A stretch of DNA of 64,000 nt from Abyssibacter sp036156195. GTDB lineage: Bacteria > Pseudomonadota > Gammaproteobacteria > Nevskiales > OUC007. Positions 24,776 to 33,461 of this stretch are shown piece by piece. The notes under the pieces are model-generated. The model was not told the origin of the DNA, searched no databases, and worked only from the letters and a program-made list of their open reading frames with translations. The position numbers were made by a program, and so were the translations under genes. Location of the stretch: contig JAYZUZ010000004.1 of the NCBI GenBank assembly GCA_036156195.1, positions 124,001-188,000 on the forward strand, in the 5' to 3' direction. The number at the start of each line of letters is the position of its first letter. The stretch's first letter is position 1.

Positions 24776-27259
24776 ATGAATATTCCGAATCGCATCCGCG
24801 CAACAGCCTGCATGGTGGTTGGCCTGATTGGCTGGTCAAGCAATGCAGCGGCAATCGAGTTCGACTTCGATCTGCTTGGCGAGAATTTCTACGGCGTACT
24901 GAACAACACCGTTACTTTCGGCGCTGCCTGGCGCATCGAGGAGCGAGATGACTTTCTGGTCGGCAAGTCAGCACTGAATCCGGACCTGTGCACAGCACAG
25001 TTTCAGAGCTGTCAGGGCTTGCACCGGACGCAGAATTTTCCGTCGGAACGACTGGCAAACGCGCCTGGCATGGCATCGCTGAACTTCGATGACGGCAACC
25101 TCAACTACGACAAGGGCGATATCACACAGGCGCCACTGAAGTTGTCTCAGGACGTCAAGATCGAATTTGGCGGCGGACAGTACGGCTTCTTCTTTCGTGG
25201 CATCGGCATATACGACTACGTCAATTACGAGGACTTCGAAGAGACGCGCGCCAACCTGATTACAGCAGAGAATGTCGATCGTGTCGGTATTACTGATCAG
25301 CCGACCACCGGCAATCGGTACGCCGAGCAAACCTTCGGTCCGGGTGAGCCAACCACCCTGATTCGTGACAAGGCAGAGGCCAAGGAAATCGGGCTGCGCT
25401 ATGACCTGCTGGACGCCAATTTCTTTGCTTTCCCGGTCATCGGAGATCGTGAGTACGTGTTTCGCGTGGGCAAGCAGACCGTGAACTGGGGGCAGAGCAC
25501 AGTCGCCGTCATCAACAGTGTCAATCAGGCGCAGCCGGTCAACGCCAACAGCCTGTACCGGCTGGGATTCGGCCTGCTTGAGGAGCTGTTTGTGCCGGTG
25601 GGCATGGTTCGCGGCGCGACGAATTTCGGCGACCTCGGGGTCGAGGTGTACTACCAGTATGAATGGGAGCCCATCGAGATTCCGACACCAGGCAGCTACA
25701 TGTCATTTGTCGACATCGGGACCGACAATTTGCGAGACACCGTGCATATCTCGTTCGGAGGGTCCGCGGACGACCCGGACAACGTGGGTACGCTGCTCAA
25801 CAGTCCATTGGCACAAATCACGCCAACCACGCTCAACATCGACCGCCGCCCGGATGTGGATGCGCGAGACAGCGGCCAGTACGGCATTGCGTTTAAGTAC
25901 TTCGCCGAAGGGATCAACAACGGGACTGAGTTTGGTGCCTACTTCATGAACTATCACTCCAAGCTGCCCTACGTGAGCTTCTATGCCACCGATGCATCCT
26001 GTGCGCGGGCCGAGGGCAACGCGGCTGGTGCCAATGCCACCAACACCACGGAATTTCTGGGTCTCTGTCCCAACCTGCCGGTGGCCTTCGAGCCAGGGCG
26101 CTCGCAATTGCTGACGGACGCTGTTGCCTTGATCGCTCAACGGCCGGGCATTGCTGCCGACTTGGGTGGGGACCTCCTCGGGCTGGTATCGGGCCTGGTC
26201 GGTGATCCCTCGCAACCGCTCTCGGATGCGCTTCCCCTGGATTCATCGGCAGTCCAGGTCGAGTACCCGGAAGACATTCGGATGTTCGGCCTTGATTTCA
26301 ACACGACGTTTGGCGAGTACGCGTTCCAGGGCGAAGTGTCGTATCGCCCGAACGTGCCGTTGCAGGTGGCTCTGATCGACTTGGCGTTCGCGGCCTTCGG
26401 GCCGACCCTGACGCGATGCCACGACGAAAGCTTGGGTTGCGCCGGGGCGCAGGCCGGGCTGGGCTTTGATGAGGCGGGGAACTACGTTGTGTATGACGGC
26501 AATGACCATGTCGATGCCCAAGGCAACAACCCGTACCCGGACACCGTAAACTTGTTGGTCGGTGCCGCGCCCGGTTCTGCGCGGTCTTTCCCCAACTTCA
26601 TAACCACGTTTCGAGGTGGAACCGTTGGCGAGAATGCGCCAAACAGCTACATCCAGGGCTGGATCCCCGGCAAGGTGGCGCAATACAACCTCGGCGCGAC
26701 GCGTGTGCTGGGTGCATCGGAGAACTGGATCTTTGCAGACCAGGTGATTCTGCTGTACGAGTTGGCCGCCACGCATGTGTTGAACATGCCCGACTTCGAC
26801 CAACTGCAGATCGAAGGCCCGTTAACCGCGACCACGCATGCCAGTGCGGGTGCGAACGGCAGTGGGGCCGACGGATCGCGGCTGGCCTGTGCTGGCAACC
26901 CCAGTTGCAGTGTCGGCCCGGATGGCTTGCGCTTCAATCCCTTTCAGGCGCCGCGCAATGCCTTCGCCGACGCATTCTCGTGGGGATATCGCGTGGTGGG
27001 GCGGCTTCGCTATGAAAGCTTGGTCCCCGGTGTGGCATTGCAACCATTGTTCATCTGGCAGCACGACATCCAAGGCAACGCTCCCGGGCCGGCCGGCAAT
27101 TTTGTCCAAGGACGCAAGACTTTCAACCTGCTGCTCGAGGCCACATACCGCCGACGCTACTCAGCGACGATTGCCTACAACGCATTCTTCGGTGCCGGCG
27201 AAAACAACCTGTACCAGGACCGTGACAATCTCGGCTTGTTCCTCAAGTACCAGTTCTGA
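24776..27259 (+). CDS. DUF1302 outer-membrane beta-barrel protein
   Basis: The ATG at 24776 follows a GGGGAGGAGAG site; 827 aa. A signal peptide ends near SSNAAA (about 26). The mature start FDFDLLGENFYGVLNNTVTFGAAWRIEER is typical of DUF1302 porins, with repeated aromatic-rich strands (VFRVGKQTVNWGQSTV, RGATNFGDLGVEVYYQYEW) and a terminal LGLFLKYQF strand ending in Phe, as needed for BAM insertion. It is longer than many family members because of loops containing Cys pairs and Gly/Ala-rich inserts (about 400-500 and 680-710). Probably the outer-membrane channel or docking barrel of the MMPL/DUF1329 system. Confidence 0.88.
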   Translation: MNIPNRIRATACMVVGLIGWSSNAAAIEFDFDLLGENFYGVLNNTVTFGAAWRIEERDDFLVGKSALNPDLCTAQFQSCQGLHRTQNFPSERLANAPGMASLNFDDGNLNYDKGDITQAPLKLSQDVKIEFGGGQYGFFFRGIGIYDYVNYEDFEETRANLITAENVDRVGITDQPTTGNRYAEQTFGPGEPTTLIRDKAEAKEIGLRYDLLDANFFAFPVIGDREYVFRVGKQTVNWGQSTVAVINSVNQAQPVNANSLYRLGFGLLEELFVPVGMVRGATNFGDLGVEVYYQYEWEPIEIPTPGSYMSFVDIGTDNLRDTVHISFGGSADDPDNVGTLLNSPLAQITPTTLNIDRRPDVDARDSGQYGIAFKYFAEGINNGTEFGAYFMNYHSKLPYVSFYATDASCARAEGNAAGANATNTTEFLGLCPNLPVAFEPGRSQLLTDAVALIAQRPGIAADLGGDLLGLVSGLVGDPSQPLSDALPLDSSAVQVEYPEDIRMFGLDFNTTFGEYAFQGEVSYRPNVPLQVALIDLAFAAFGPTLTRCHDESLGCAGAQAGLGFDEAGNYVVYDGNDHVDAQGNNPYPDTVNLLVGAAPGSARSFPNFITTFRGGTVGENAPNSYIQGWIPGKVAQYNLGATRVLGASENWIFADQVILLYELAATHVLNMPDFDQLQIEGPLTATTHASAGANGSGADGSRLACAGNPSCSVGPDGLRFNPFQAPRNAFADAFSWGYRVVGRLRYESLVPGVALQPLFIWQHDIQGNAPGPAGNFVQGRKTFNLLLEATYRRRYSATIAYNAFFGAGENNLYQDRDNLGLFLKYQF

Positions 27260-27290
27260 TCTGTCGGCCATGATTCGAGGAGAATTCACA

Positions 27291-28334
27291 TTGAAAATAG
27301 CCCCACAAACGTCCCTTGGGTGGCTCGCGCTGCAATGTCGAGCCGGTCTGATCGGGGCGGCCGTGATCGGCTCGGCCACCCATGCCAGTGTGCCGGAGGG
27401 AACCGCACCAGCTGAAACCGCAGTCAAGTCCGTCAGCACGTTGTTGACGGATATCGTGAAAACCGGTGACCAGTACGTGGCTGTCGGCTGGCGCGGCCAC
27501 ATCCTGCGCTCGGACAATGCACGTGACTGGCATCAAGCGAAGGTCCCGGTGAACGTGTTGCTCACCGCGGTGGAATTCGTGGACCCGCTTCGGGGCTGGG
27601 TTGTCGGGCACGATGGGGTCATCCTGCACACGACCGACGGGGGCGAGCAATGGGTCGTCCAGCAATTCAACCCGGGCGCATCAGCACTGCTCGACGTGAT
27701 GTTTTTCGACGCATCCAATGGCATCGCCGTTGGAACCTACGGTGCGATGTTCAGTACCAGCGACGGAGGCGTGACCTGGATCAGGTCCGAGAACGCACTG
27801 ACCGAAGAAGGCTTTCACTTCAACGACCTGACGCGCTTGGGGAATGGAGCCGTTCTGGTGGTTGGAGAATTCGGGACTTTGGCTATTTCCACAGACGCCG
27901 CGGCCACATGGTCTGCCGTGGATTCTCCTTATGACAGCTCCTTGTTTGCAGCGGCCCCGCTGGGTGACCGCGGTGCCGTGATCGGCGGACTGCGCGGTAA
28001 TCTCTTCGTCACGCGCGATGTCACAAGCGGGGAGTGGGCGCGCATCGACAATGCCGCCAAGCAGTCCATATTCGGTCTCACCCCGCTGGGCGATCAGCGA
28101 TACGCCGTTGCGGCGCTCAATGGCACGCTACAAGTGCTCGATGGCCGCACACTCAAACAGTTGACGCTGGACAAGGCCAAGGCGGGCATTCCACCTGCCG
28201 AGCCCTCAGGCCCACCCTATGTATTAGTGCTGTCCGACGATGTAGATCGAGAACTGGGGGCTTTTGTACGAGCCCTTCCGCTCGGGAGTGGGTTGTTGAC
28301 AGTTGGTGACGCGGGTGTCCGCTACTGGCGATGA
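27291..28334 (+). CDS. YCF48/BNR-repeat periplasmic protein
   Basis: I choose TTG 27291 because a GAGGAG site lies 8 bases upstream; an in-frame ATG at 27270 has no ribosome site. The product is 347 aa with a signal peptide (about 1-33). The body is a beta-propeller of YCF48-like repeats: DPLRGWVVGHDGVILHTTDGGEQW, NGIAVGTYGAMFSTSDGGVTW and AVLVVGEFGTLAISTDAAATW. HCF136/YCF48 proteins are assembly factors in photosynthesis; in non-phototrophs, homologues accompany MMPL/DUF1302/DUF1329 genes and probably act as an adaptor between inner and outer membrane parts. That role is inferred from gene order. Confidence 0.85.
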   Translation: MKIAPQTSLGWLALQCRAGLIGAAVIGSATHASVPEGTAPAETAVKSVSTLLTDIVKTGDQYVAVGWRGHILRSDNARDWHQAKVPVNVLLTAVEFVDPLRGWVVGHDGVILHTTDGGEQWVVQQFNPGASALLDVMFFDASNGIAVGTYGAMFSTSDGGVTWIRSENALTEEGFHFNDLTRLGNGAVLVVGEFGTLAISTDAAATWSAVDSPYDSSLFAAAPLGDRGAVIGGLRGNLFVTRDVTSGEWARIDNAAKQSIFGLTPLGDQRYAVAALNGTLQVLDGRTLKQLTLDKAKAGIPPAEPSGPPYVLVLSDDVDRELGAFVRALPLGSGLLTVGDAGVRYWR

Positions 28335-28396
28335 AAATTCGCTGAACCATTCACGCGGTTTGCGAAGCGAGAACTCACGGACCTAGGAGAGAACCA

Positions 28397-28717
28397 ATGG
28401 GAAAAATCACTTATATCGAGCACGACAACACTGAACACGAGGTGGAACTCGTGGTTGGTTCGACGCTGATGGATACAGCCGTCAACAACGCGGTGCCCGG
28501 CATTGACGGCGACTGCGGTGGGGCATGCGCATGTGGAACCTGCCACCTCATCGTGTCGGACGAGTGGCTTGGCCGACTCGGCGAGCCTGGCAGCGATGAA
28601 CTGCAACTACTCGACATGACGCCGGAGCGTTGCAAAACATCTCGCTTGGGGTGCCAGGTTGAAGTGACAGAGGCGATGGACGGCCTGATCGTTCGACTGC
28701 CCGAATTCCAGATGTAG
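28397..28717 (+). CDS. 2Fe-2S ferredoxin 2
   Basis: The product is 106 aa with the ATG after TAGGAGAGAACC. Ligands C40, C46 and C49 in CGGACACGTC and C86 in RLGCQV match ferredoxin 1 position by position; C44 is also kept and there is an added Cys at 79. It sits 17 bases before the second CYP153 gene and would be its electron donor, sharing the single visible reductase encoded at 17801. The 62-bp upstream gap contains no copy of the AraC 1 operator, so this cassette is probably read from the transporter operon under AraC 2. Confidence 0.92.
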   Translation: MGKITYIEHDNTEHEVELVVGSTLMDTAVNNAVPGIDGDCGGACACGTCHLIVSDEWLGRLGEPGSDELQLLDMTPERCKTSRLGCQVEVTEAMDGLIVRLPEFQM

Positions 28718-28734
28718 CCAGTGGAGGCACAATC

Positions 28735-30114
28735 ATGAACATCCATACACGCACAATGAATACGGTCGCCCGTGTGGTGCCGATGCACCTGCAGATCAAG
28801 GGTGCACATCTATTCTACAAGGCTAGGACCAAGGTGTTCAATACGCCCGAGTTTCCGGCTTTCGTTGAAGAGCCCGTGCCAGATGTGTCAACGCTGGCCC
28901 TTGAGGACATCGATGTCAGCAATCCGTTCCTGTTCCGGCAGGACAAGTGGCGTTCTTATTACAAGCGTCTGCGTGATGAAGCGCCCGTTCACTACCAGAG
29001 GAACAGTCCTTTTGGTCCGTTCTGGTCGGTCACACGCTACGAGGACATCCAGTTCGTGGACAAGCACCACGAACTGTTTTCGGCGGAGCCGTTCATTGTC
29101 CTGGGCGAAACCCCTGACGAGCTGACCATCGAAATGTTCATCGCCATGGACCCGCCCAAGCACGATCAGCAACGTCGCGCTGTACAGGGTGTTGTGGCAC
29201 CCAAGAATCTCAAGGAGATGGAGGCGCTGATTCGTGAACGGACTCAGGATGTGCTCGACAACCTCCCGGTCGATGAGCCATTCGATTGGGTCGACAATGT
29301 TTCCATCGAATTGACCGCACGCATGTTGGCGACCTTGCTCGATTTTCCCTACGAGCAGCGTCGGCAACTGGTGTATTGGTCCGACCTGGCCGGTGGGGGC
29401 GCAGAAGTCACTGGGGGAGAAACCGATACCGACCTGCTGTTCGAAGGCATGTCCGACATGGCCAAACAGTTCTCGTTGCTCTGGCGCGACAAGGAAGCCA
29501 GGTTGGCCGCAGGGGAACAGCCAGGCTTTGATCTGATCAGTCTCATGCTGAGCAACGACGACACCAAGGACCTGATCAACCGGCCGATGGAGTTTCTTGG
29601 GAACCTGGCCTTGCTAATCGTGGGCGGCAACGACACCACGCGAAACTCCATGAGTGGTGGTGTGTATGCACTGAACCAGTTTCCAAACGAGTTTGCGAAG
29701 TTGAAGGCCAACCCGGACTTGATACCCAACATGGTGTCCGAAGTGATTCGCTGGCAAACGCCACTGGCTTACATGCGGCGAGTTGCCAAGCAGGATGTTG
29801 AGCTCAATGGCCAGTTGATACGCAAGGGTGACAAGGTGGTGATGTGGTACGCATCGGGCAATCGTGACGAGCGCGCGATCGAGCAGCCAGATGACCTGAT
29901 CATCGACCGCAAAGGCGCACGCAATCACCTGTCTTTCGGCTTCGGCGTGCATCGGTGCATGGGAAACCGCCTTGCCGAACTGCAGTTGAAGATTCTGTGG
30001 GAGGAACTCCTGCAGCGTTTCGACACGATTGAAGTGACTGCTGAGCCCGAACGCGTGCAATCGAACTTCGTTCGTGGTTACTCGAAAATGATGGTCAAGT
30101 TGGGTTCCAAATAG
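28735..30114 (+). CDS. cyp153: cytochrome P450, CYP153 family (copy 2)
   Basis: The product is 459 aa with a GTGGAGG site before the ATG. It has all CYP153 marks: FIAMDPPKHDQQRRAVQGVV, IVGGNDTTRNSMSGG, EVIRWQT and the heme loop FGFGVHRCMGNR. It is strongly similar to copy 1 through the core but differs in the N-terminal ~45 residues and in the stretch around AGGGAEVTGGETDTD (B-C/F-G region), which in P450s shapes substrate choice. Two paralogues under two AraC regulators suggest different substrates or chain lengths. It follows ferredoxin 2 directly. Confidence 0.93.
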   Translation: MNIHTRTMNTVARVVPMHLQIKGAHLFYKARTKVFNTPEFPAFVEEPVPDVSTLALEDIDVSNPFLFRQDKWRSYYKRLRDEAPVHYQRNSPFGPFWSVTRYEDIQFVDKHHELFSAEPFIVLGETPDELTIEMFIAMDPPKHDQQRRAVQGVVAPKNLKEMEALIRERTQDVLDNLPVDEPFDWVDNVSIELTARMLATLLDFPYEQRRQLVYWSDLAGGGAEVTGGETDTDLLFEGMSDMAKQFSLLWRDKEARLAAGEQPGFDLISLMLSNDDTKDLINRPMEFLGNLALLIVGGNDTTRNSMSGGVYALNQFPNEFAKLKANPDLIPNMVSEVIRWQTPLAYMRRVAKQDVELNGQLIRKGDKVVMWYASGNRDERAIEQPDDLIIDRKGARNHLSFGFGVHRCMGNRLAELQLKILWEELLQRFDTIEVTAEPERVQSNFVRGYSKMMVKLGSK

Positions 30115-30264
30115 GGGTGTGCCAGCCTGAGGCGTCGGGCTGAAATTTGCCGCCAACGGTTATTCGCCAATCGCTTTTGTCATTGCCAGCACGGGAGCGA
30201 CTGCCGTCCAGGCTAGGTGGCAACCTCAATTTCGTTGGACCGCGCACGCTGAGAAGGCACGCTC

Positions 30265-31929
30265 ATGAGCAATTCGAACCACGACTATGACTACGTCATC
30301 ATCGGGTCTGGCTTTGGCGGCAGCGTGTCGGCCTGCCGGCTGACCGAAAAGGGCTACAAAGTAGCCGTGCTGGAACAGGGGCGGCGCTGGACGCCCGACA
30401 AGCTGCCCAAGACCAACTGGAGGTTCTGGGACTACCTGTGGATGCCGTTCCTGGCGATGAAGGGATTTCTGAGCCTGCGCCTGTTCCGGCACGTCATGAT
30501 TCTGCATGGCAATGCGGTCGGCGGCGGTTCGATCACGTATGCCCAGACCCTGTTGGTGCCGCCGGATTCAGTGTGGCGCGATGGCAATTGGGCTGGGCTG
30601 GATGACTGGCAAGGGCAGATGCCCGAGCACTACGCCGAGGCGCAGCGAATGCTGGGGGTGACCGAAAACAAGCGCCCAGCCGCAAGCGACGCCAAGCTGC
30701 TGGACATGGCCAAGGCCGCCGGTGTCGAGGACAGTTTTTACTACACCAATGTCGGCGTATTCTTCGGCGATGATGGTGATGAACCAGGCGCAGAATATCC
30801 CGATCCTTACTTCGGCGGCGACGGCCCGTCCCGCAGATCCTGTATTGGCTGTGGTGCCTGCATGGTGGGGTGTCGGCATGATGCCAAGAACACGCTGGAC
30901 AAGAATTACCTTTATCTGGCCGAGAAGCGCGGGGCCGAGGTGCTTGCTGAGACGAGGGTTGTGGACGTCAAACCGCTGAACGACAAGGCAGATGGCAGCG
31001 ACGGCTACGAGATCACCACGGTCCCGGCGTTTGCCCGCTTTTTCGGCAAGCGCAGTACGATCACATCGCAGAATGTGATATTTAGCGCCTCATCGCTGGG
31101 CACCCAGGCGTTGCTGTTCGATCTCAAGGATCGAGGCTCGTTGCCCAATATTTCTGATAGCCTCGGCAAGCGTGTGCGTACCAATTCCGAGTCGATACTC
31201 GGCGTACGCTATCCCGGTACCGAGGAAGATCTGTCCAGAGGTATTGCAATCGGTTCGGGTATTTATATTGACGAGCACACCCATATCGAGGCGGTGCGCT
31301 ATCCTGCTGGCTCGAACCTGATGAGCGGACTGTTCACCGTGCTGACGGGTGGCCGGGCAGGGCCGACGCGAATCGTGTCTTGGCTGATCGCCATGCTCAA
31401 ACTGATCGTCACGCGGCCGATCGCTGGCATCCGGGCAGTCCTGCCTTACCGGTGGTCGCGCGAGACCGTGATTTTCTTGGTCATGCAGACCATTGACGGG
31501 CATATCAACATGCGCTGGCAGCGGCCTTGGTATTTCCCATTCACCAAGAAGCTCACCACGCATGGCGATCGGATCCCGACTTTTATACCCGAGGCAAACT
31601 CCTTTACCGAAAACGCCGCCAAGGCTACCGGCGGAGTAGGCCTGTCGACGATTAGCGAGATTGCTTTCAATGTGCCAATGACTGCCCATTGCATGGGCGG
31701 TTGCGCAATGGCCGAGTCACCAGATCGAGGCGTGATCGACGCGCAGAATCGGGTGTTCAACTACCAGAATTTGTACGTCGTGGACGGGTCGATGCTGAGC
31801 GCCAATCTAGGCGTTAACCCGTCGCTTACGATTGCCGCACTTGCCGAACGGGCTATGAGCTTTATTCCGGCAAAGGGTGAACATGGCTGCAGTGATCGGC
31901 TTGGGCGTGAACTAGGAGAGGTGGCATAA
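30265..31929 (+). CDS. GMC oxidoreductase 2, cholesterol-oxidase-like with Cys cluster
   Basis: This 554-aa protein has the FAD motif VIIGSGFGGSVSACRL with VLEQG, HGNAVGGGSITYAQTL, and the C-terminal GMC blocks MTAHCMGGCAMA and DGSMLSANLGVNPSLTIAALAER. It belongs to the cholesterol-oxidase/ChoD-like branch, distinct from GMC 1. Residues at about 193-203 form C-I-G-C-G-A-C-M-V-G-C, a spacing (C-x2-C-x2-C-x3-C) suited to an iron-sulfur cluster, which also occurs in related ChoD-type enzymes. It likely oxidises the alcohol produced by CYP153 copy 2. It has its own AGAAGG site and a 150-base gap after the P450. Confidence 0.85.
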   Translation: MSNSNHDYDYVIIGSGFGGSVSACRLTEKGYKVAVLEQGRRWTPDKLPKTNWRFWDYLWMPFLAMKGFLSLRLFRHVMILHGNAVGGGSITYAQTLLVPPDSVWRDGNWAGLDDWQGQMPEHYAEAQRMLGVTENKRPAASDAKLLDMAKAAGVEDSFYYTNVGVFFGDDGDEPGAEYPDPYFGGDGPSRRSCIGCGACMVGCRHDAKNTLDKNYLYLAEKRGAEVLAETRVVDVKPLNDKADGSDGYEITTVPAFARFFGKRSTITSQNVIFSASSLGTQALLFDLKDRGSLPNISDSLGKRVRTNSESILGVRYPGTEEDLSRGIAIGSGIYIDEHTHIEAVRYPAGSNLMSGLFTVLTGGRAGPTRIVSWLIAMLKLIVTRPIAGIRAVLPYRWSRETVIFLVMQTIDGHINMRWQRPWYFPFTKKLTTHGDRIPTFIPEANSFTENAAKATGGVGLSTISEIAFNVPMTAHCMGGCAMAESPDRGVIDAQNRVFNYQNLYVVDGSMLSANLGVNPSLTIAALAERAMSFIPAKGEHGCSDRLGRELGEVA

Positions 31930-32147
31930 AGCAGTGCGCTCGCGCCTTGTTTCGCATCCATACGATTGGCTGAACCAAACCGTTAAGCCCGCGGTGTGCC
32001 ACAGGTTTGGCGTACTCCAGACAACGCTCTTGCCAGATCGTTGCCTGGCATCCCGCCCGGCTTCGAAATAAAGCACGCGCCGCTTTCGGTCGCAACCCAA
32101 GAGCTGATTGTCACGTCAGCATTTCGACATGCATTGCTGCAATTTGA

Positions 32148-32876
32148 TTGACTCGCTCTCGCTTGTTTTGGTTTTACCTTCTCAGCCAGATAGAACCGCC
32201 GCCGGCGGCGGACGTTGGGCAGCTTGGAAACACAGTGATGTATCAACTCGCTGGCACCGTAGGCTTGTTCATGCGGTTTCTGGCACCCGCCGCGTTGGTG
32301 TTGGCCGCACTGATGTCTTGGATCGCCAAGCGCAAGCGTGCGTCGCTGCTTGAGCAGACTAAGCAACGCGGCGAGTCTGAGCCCTTGCTCAACCTCAGCT
32401 GGAAGCAGTTCGAGAGCCTAGTCGCAGCCCATTTCGAGCAGCAGGGTTACCACGTCTCCCTCACCGGCGCCGGTGCCGATGGCGGGGTCGATGCCGTGGC
32501 CAAGAAGGATGGCGAGACTTTTCTACTCCAGTGCAAGCAGTGGCGAGCGGCCCAAGTTGGTGTCGGCGTCGTCCGAGAACTGTTTGGCGTGATGGCCGCC
32601 CAAGGCGCGACCGGCGCATACGTCGTCTCAGCAGGCCCATTCACAAGGCCAGCGGTGGAGTTCGCCGAGGGGCGCAATATCGAAATCGTCGACGCGAACG
32701 AGATTGTGGGCACCGTAAAACGTCCTACTGCGGCGCCGGCCGTAGTACAGCCGACCTGCCCCAAGTGCAGCGCTGAAATGGTCAAGCGGACCGCTAAGCG
32801 TGGTGCGAATGCGGGAAACCAGTTCCGGGGGTGCACAAGGTACCCAGAATGCAGAGGCACCGCGCCAATTCCTTAG
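32148..32876 (+). CDS. membrane-anchored Mrr-like restriction endonuclease with zinc ribbon
   Basis: The frame gives 242 aa from TTG 32148; ATG 32238 is an alternative start. A hydrophobic stretch (about 30-58) predicts membrane anchoring. Next is an Mrr_cat domain: SWKQFESLVAAHFEQQGYHV, then D in GADGGVDAVA and the Q-C-K of FLLQCKQW, matching the D...QxK form of this nuclease class, and ATGAYVVSAGPFT. The end carries a topoisomerase-type C4 zinc ribbon (CPKCSAEMV ... FRGCTRYPECRGT). Such proteins are common stand-alone genes; roles in cleaving modified DNA or in DNA processing at the membrane are suggested, not proven. It is flanked by the CYP153 island and tRNA-Phe. Confidence 0.8.
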   Translation: MTRSRLFWFYLLSQIEPPPAADVGQLGNTVMYQLAGTVGLFMRFLAPAALVLAALMSWIAKRKRASLLEQTKQRGESEPLLNLSWKQFESLVAAHFEQQGYHVSLTGAGADGGVDAVAKKDGETFLLQCKQWRAAQVGVGVVRELFGVMAAQGATGAYVVSAGPFTRPAVEFAEGRNIEIVDANEIVGTVKRPTAAPAVVQPTCPKCSAEMVKRTAKRGANAGNQFRGCTRYPECRGTAPIP

Positions 32877-32987
32877 GCGAATTCGCTCAATTCAGGCATA
32901 TCTTTGCTCATCTGCCTATTCAGGTATAACCCTTCCTGAGCGCAAAGTTATGTGCCAATCCACAACAGGCAGCGCGAACGGAAAAGA

Positions 32988-33063
32988 TGGTGGCCAAGGG
33001 CGGAATCGAACCACCGACACGAGGATTTTCAATCCACTGCTCTACCAACTGAGCTACTTGGCC
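32988..33063 (-). tRNA. tRNA-Phe (GAA)
   Basis: The 76-nt minus-strand gene includes an encoded CCA. The acceptor stem GGCCAAG/CTTGGCC is perfect, the D-arm GCTCAGTTGGTAGAGC and T-loop TTCGATT are standard, and the anticodon loop TTGAAAA gives GAA. The anticodon stem GTGGA/TCCTC has a U28-U42 mismatch. The gene lies between the Mrr-like gene and yggX. Confidence 0.95.
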
Positions 33064-33185
33064 ATCGGGCTTGCGTGAGTTCGAACCGCCTGAGGTATCC
33101 CGCGATTCGAACGGTGCTGCGGTCGTCTCAGGTGTGAGTCGAGCGTCGCAGCGGTCGCGTATTAAAGCGGTAAGCGCCTCAAAAA

Positions 33186-33461
33186 TCAACCGTTTTCTGT
33201 AGGGGGCGTGTAGCCCGTTTCAGCCAGTTCGCCACCAAAGAAGAACTTTTCCATCTCCTGCATCAGAAAGTTGCGGGCTTTGGGGTCGGCCAGGGGCAGG
33301 CGGTATTCGTTGATGAGCATGGTCTGGTGCGACAACCACTGGGTCCAGGCGTCACGAGAGACCTGGTCATAAATGCGTTGCCCCAATTCGCCGGGTAGCG
33401 GCGGGCGTTCCAGGCCGGGGAGTTCGGCATCGAGTTTTGCGCAGTGCACGGTTCGGGTCAT
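33186..33461 (-). CDS. yggX: Fe(2+)-trafficking / oxidative damage protection protein YggX
   Basis: This 91-aa cytosolic protein has the YggX hallmarks: MTRTVHCAKL with the single conserved Cys, the PPLPGELGQRIYD segment, the WLSHQTMLINEYRL core and the FFFGG end. YggX protects Fe-S clusters and DNA from oxidative damage and is linked to iron handling. The ATG overlaps the mutY stop (ATGA), and the mutY-yggX pairing is classic for Gammaproteobacteria. MutY itself is an Fe-S enzyme, which makes the coupling sensible. Confidence 0.95.
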   Translation of the reverse strand: MTRTVHCAKLDAELPGLERPPLPGELGQRIYDQVSRDAWTQWLSHQTMLINEYRLPLADPKARNFLMQEMEKFFFGGELAETGYTPPTENG

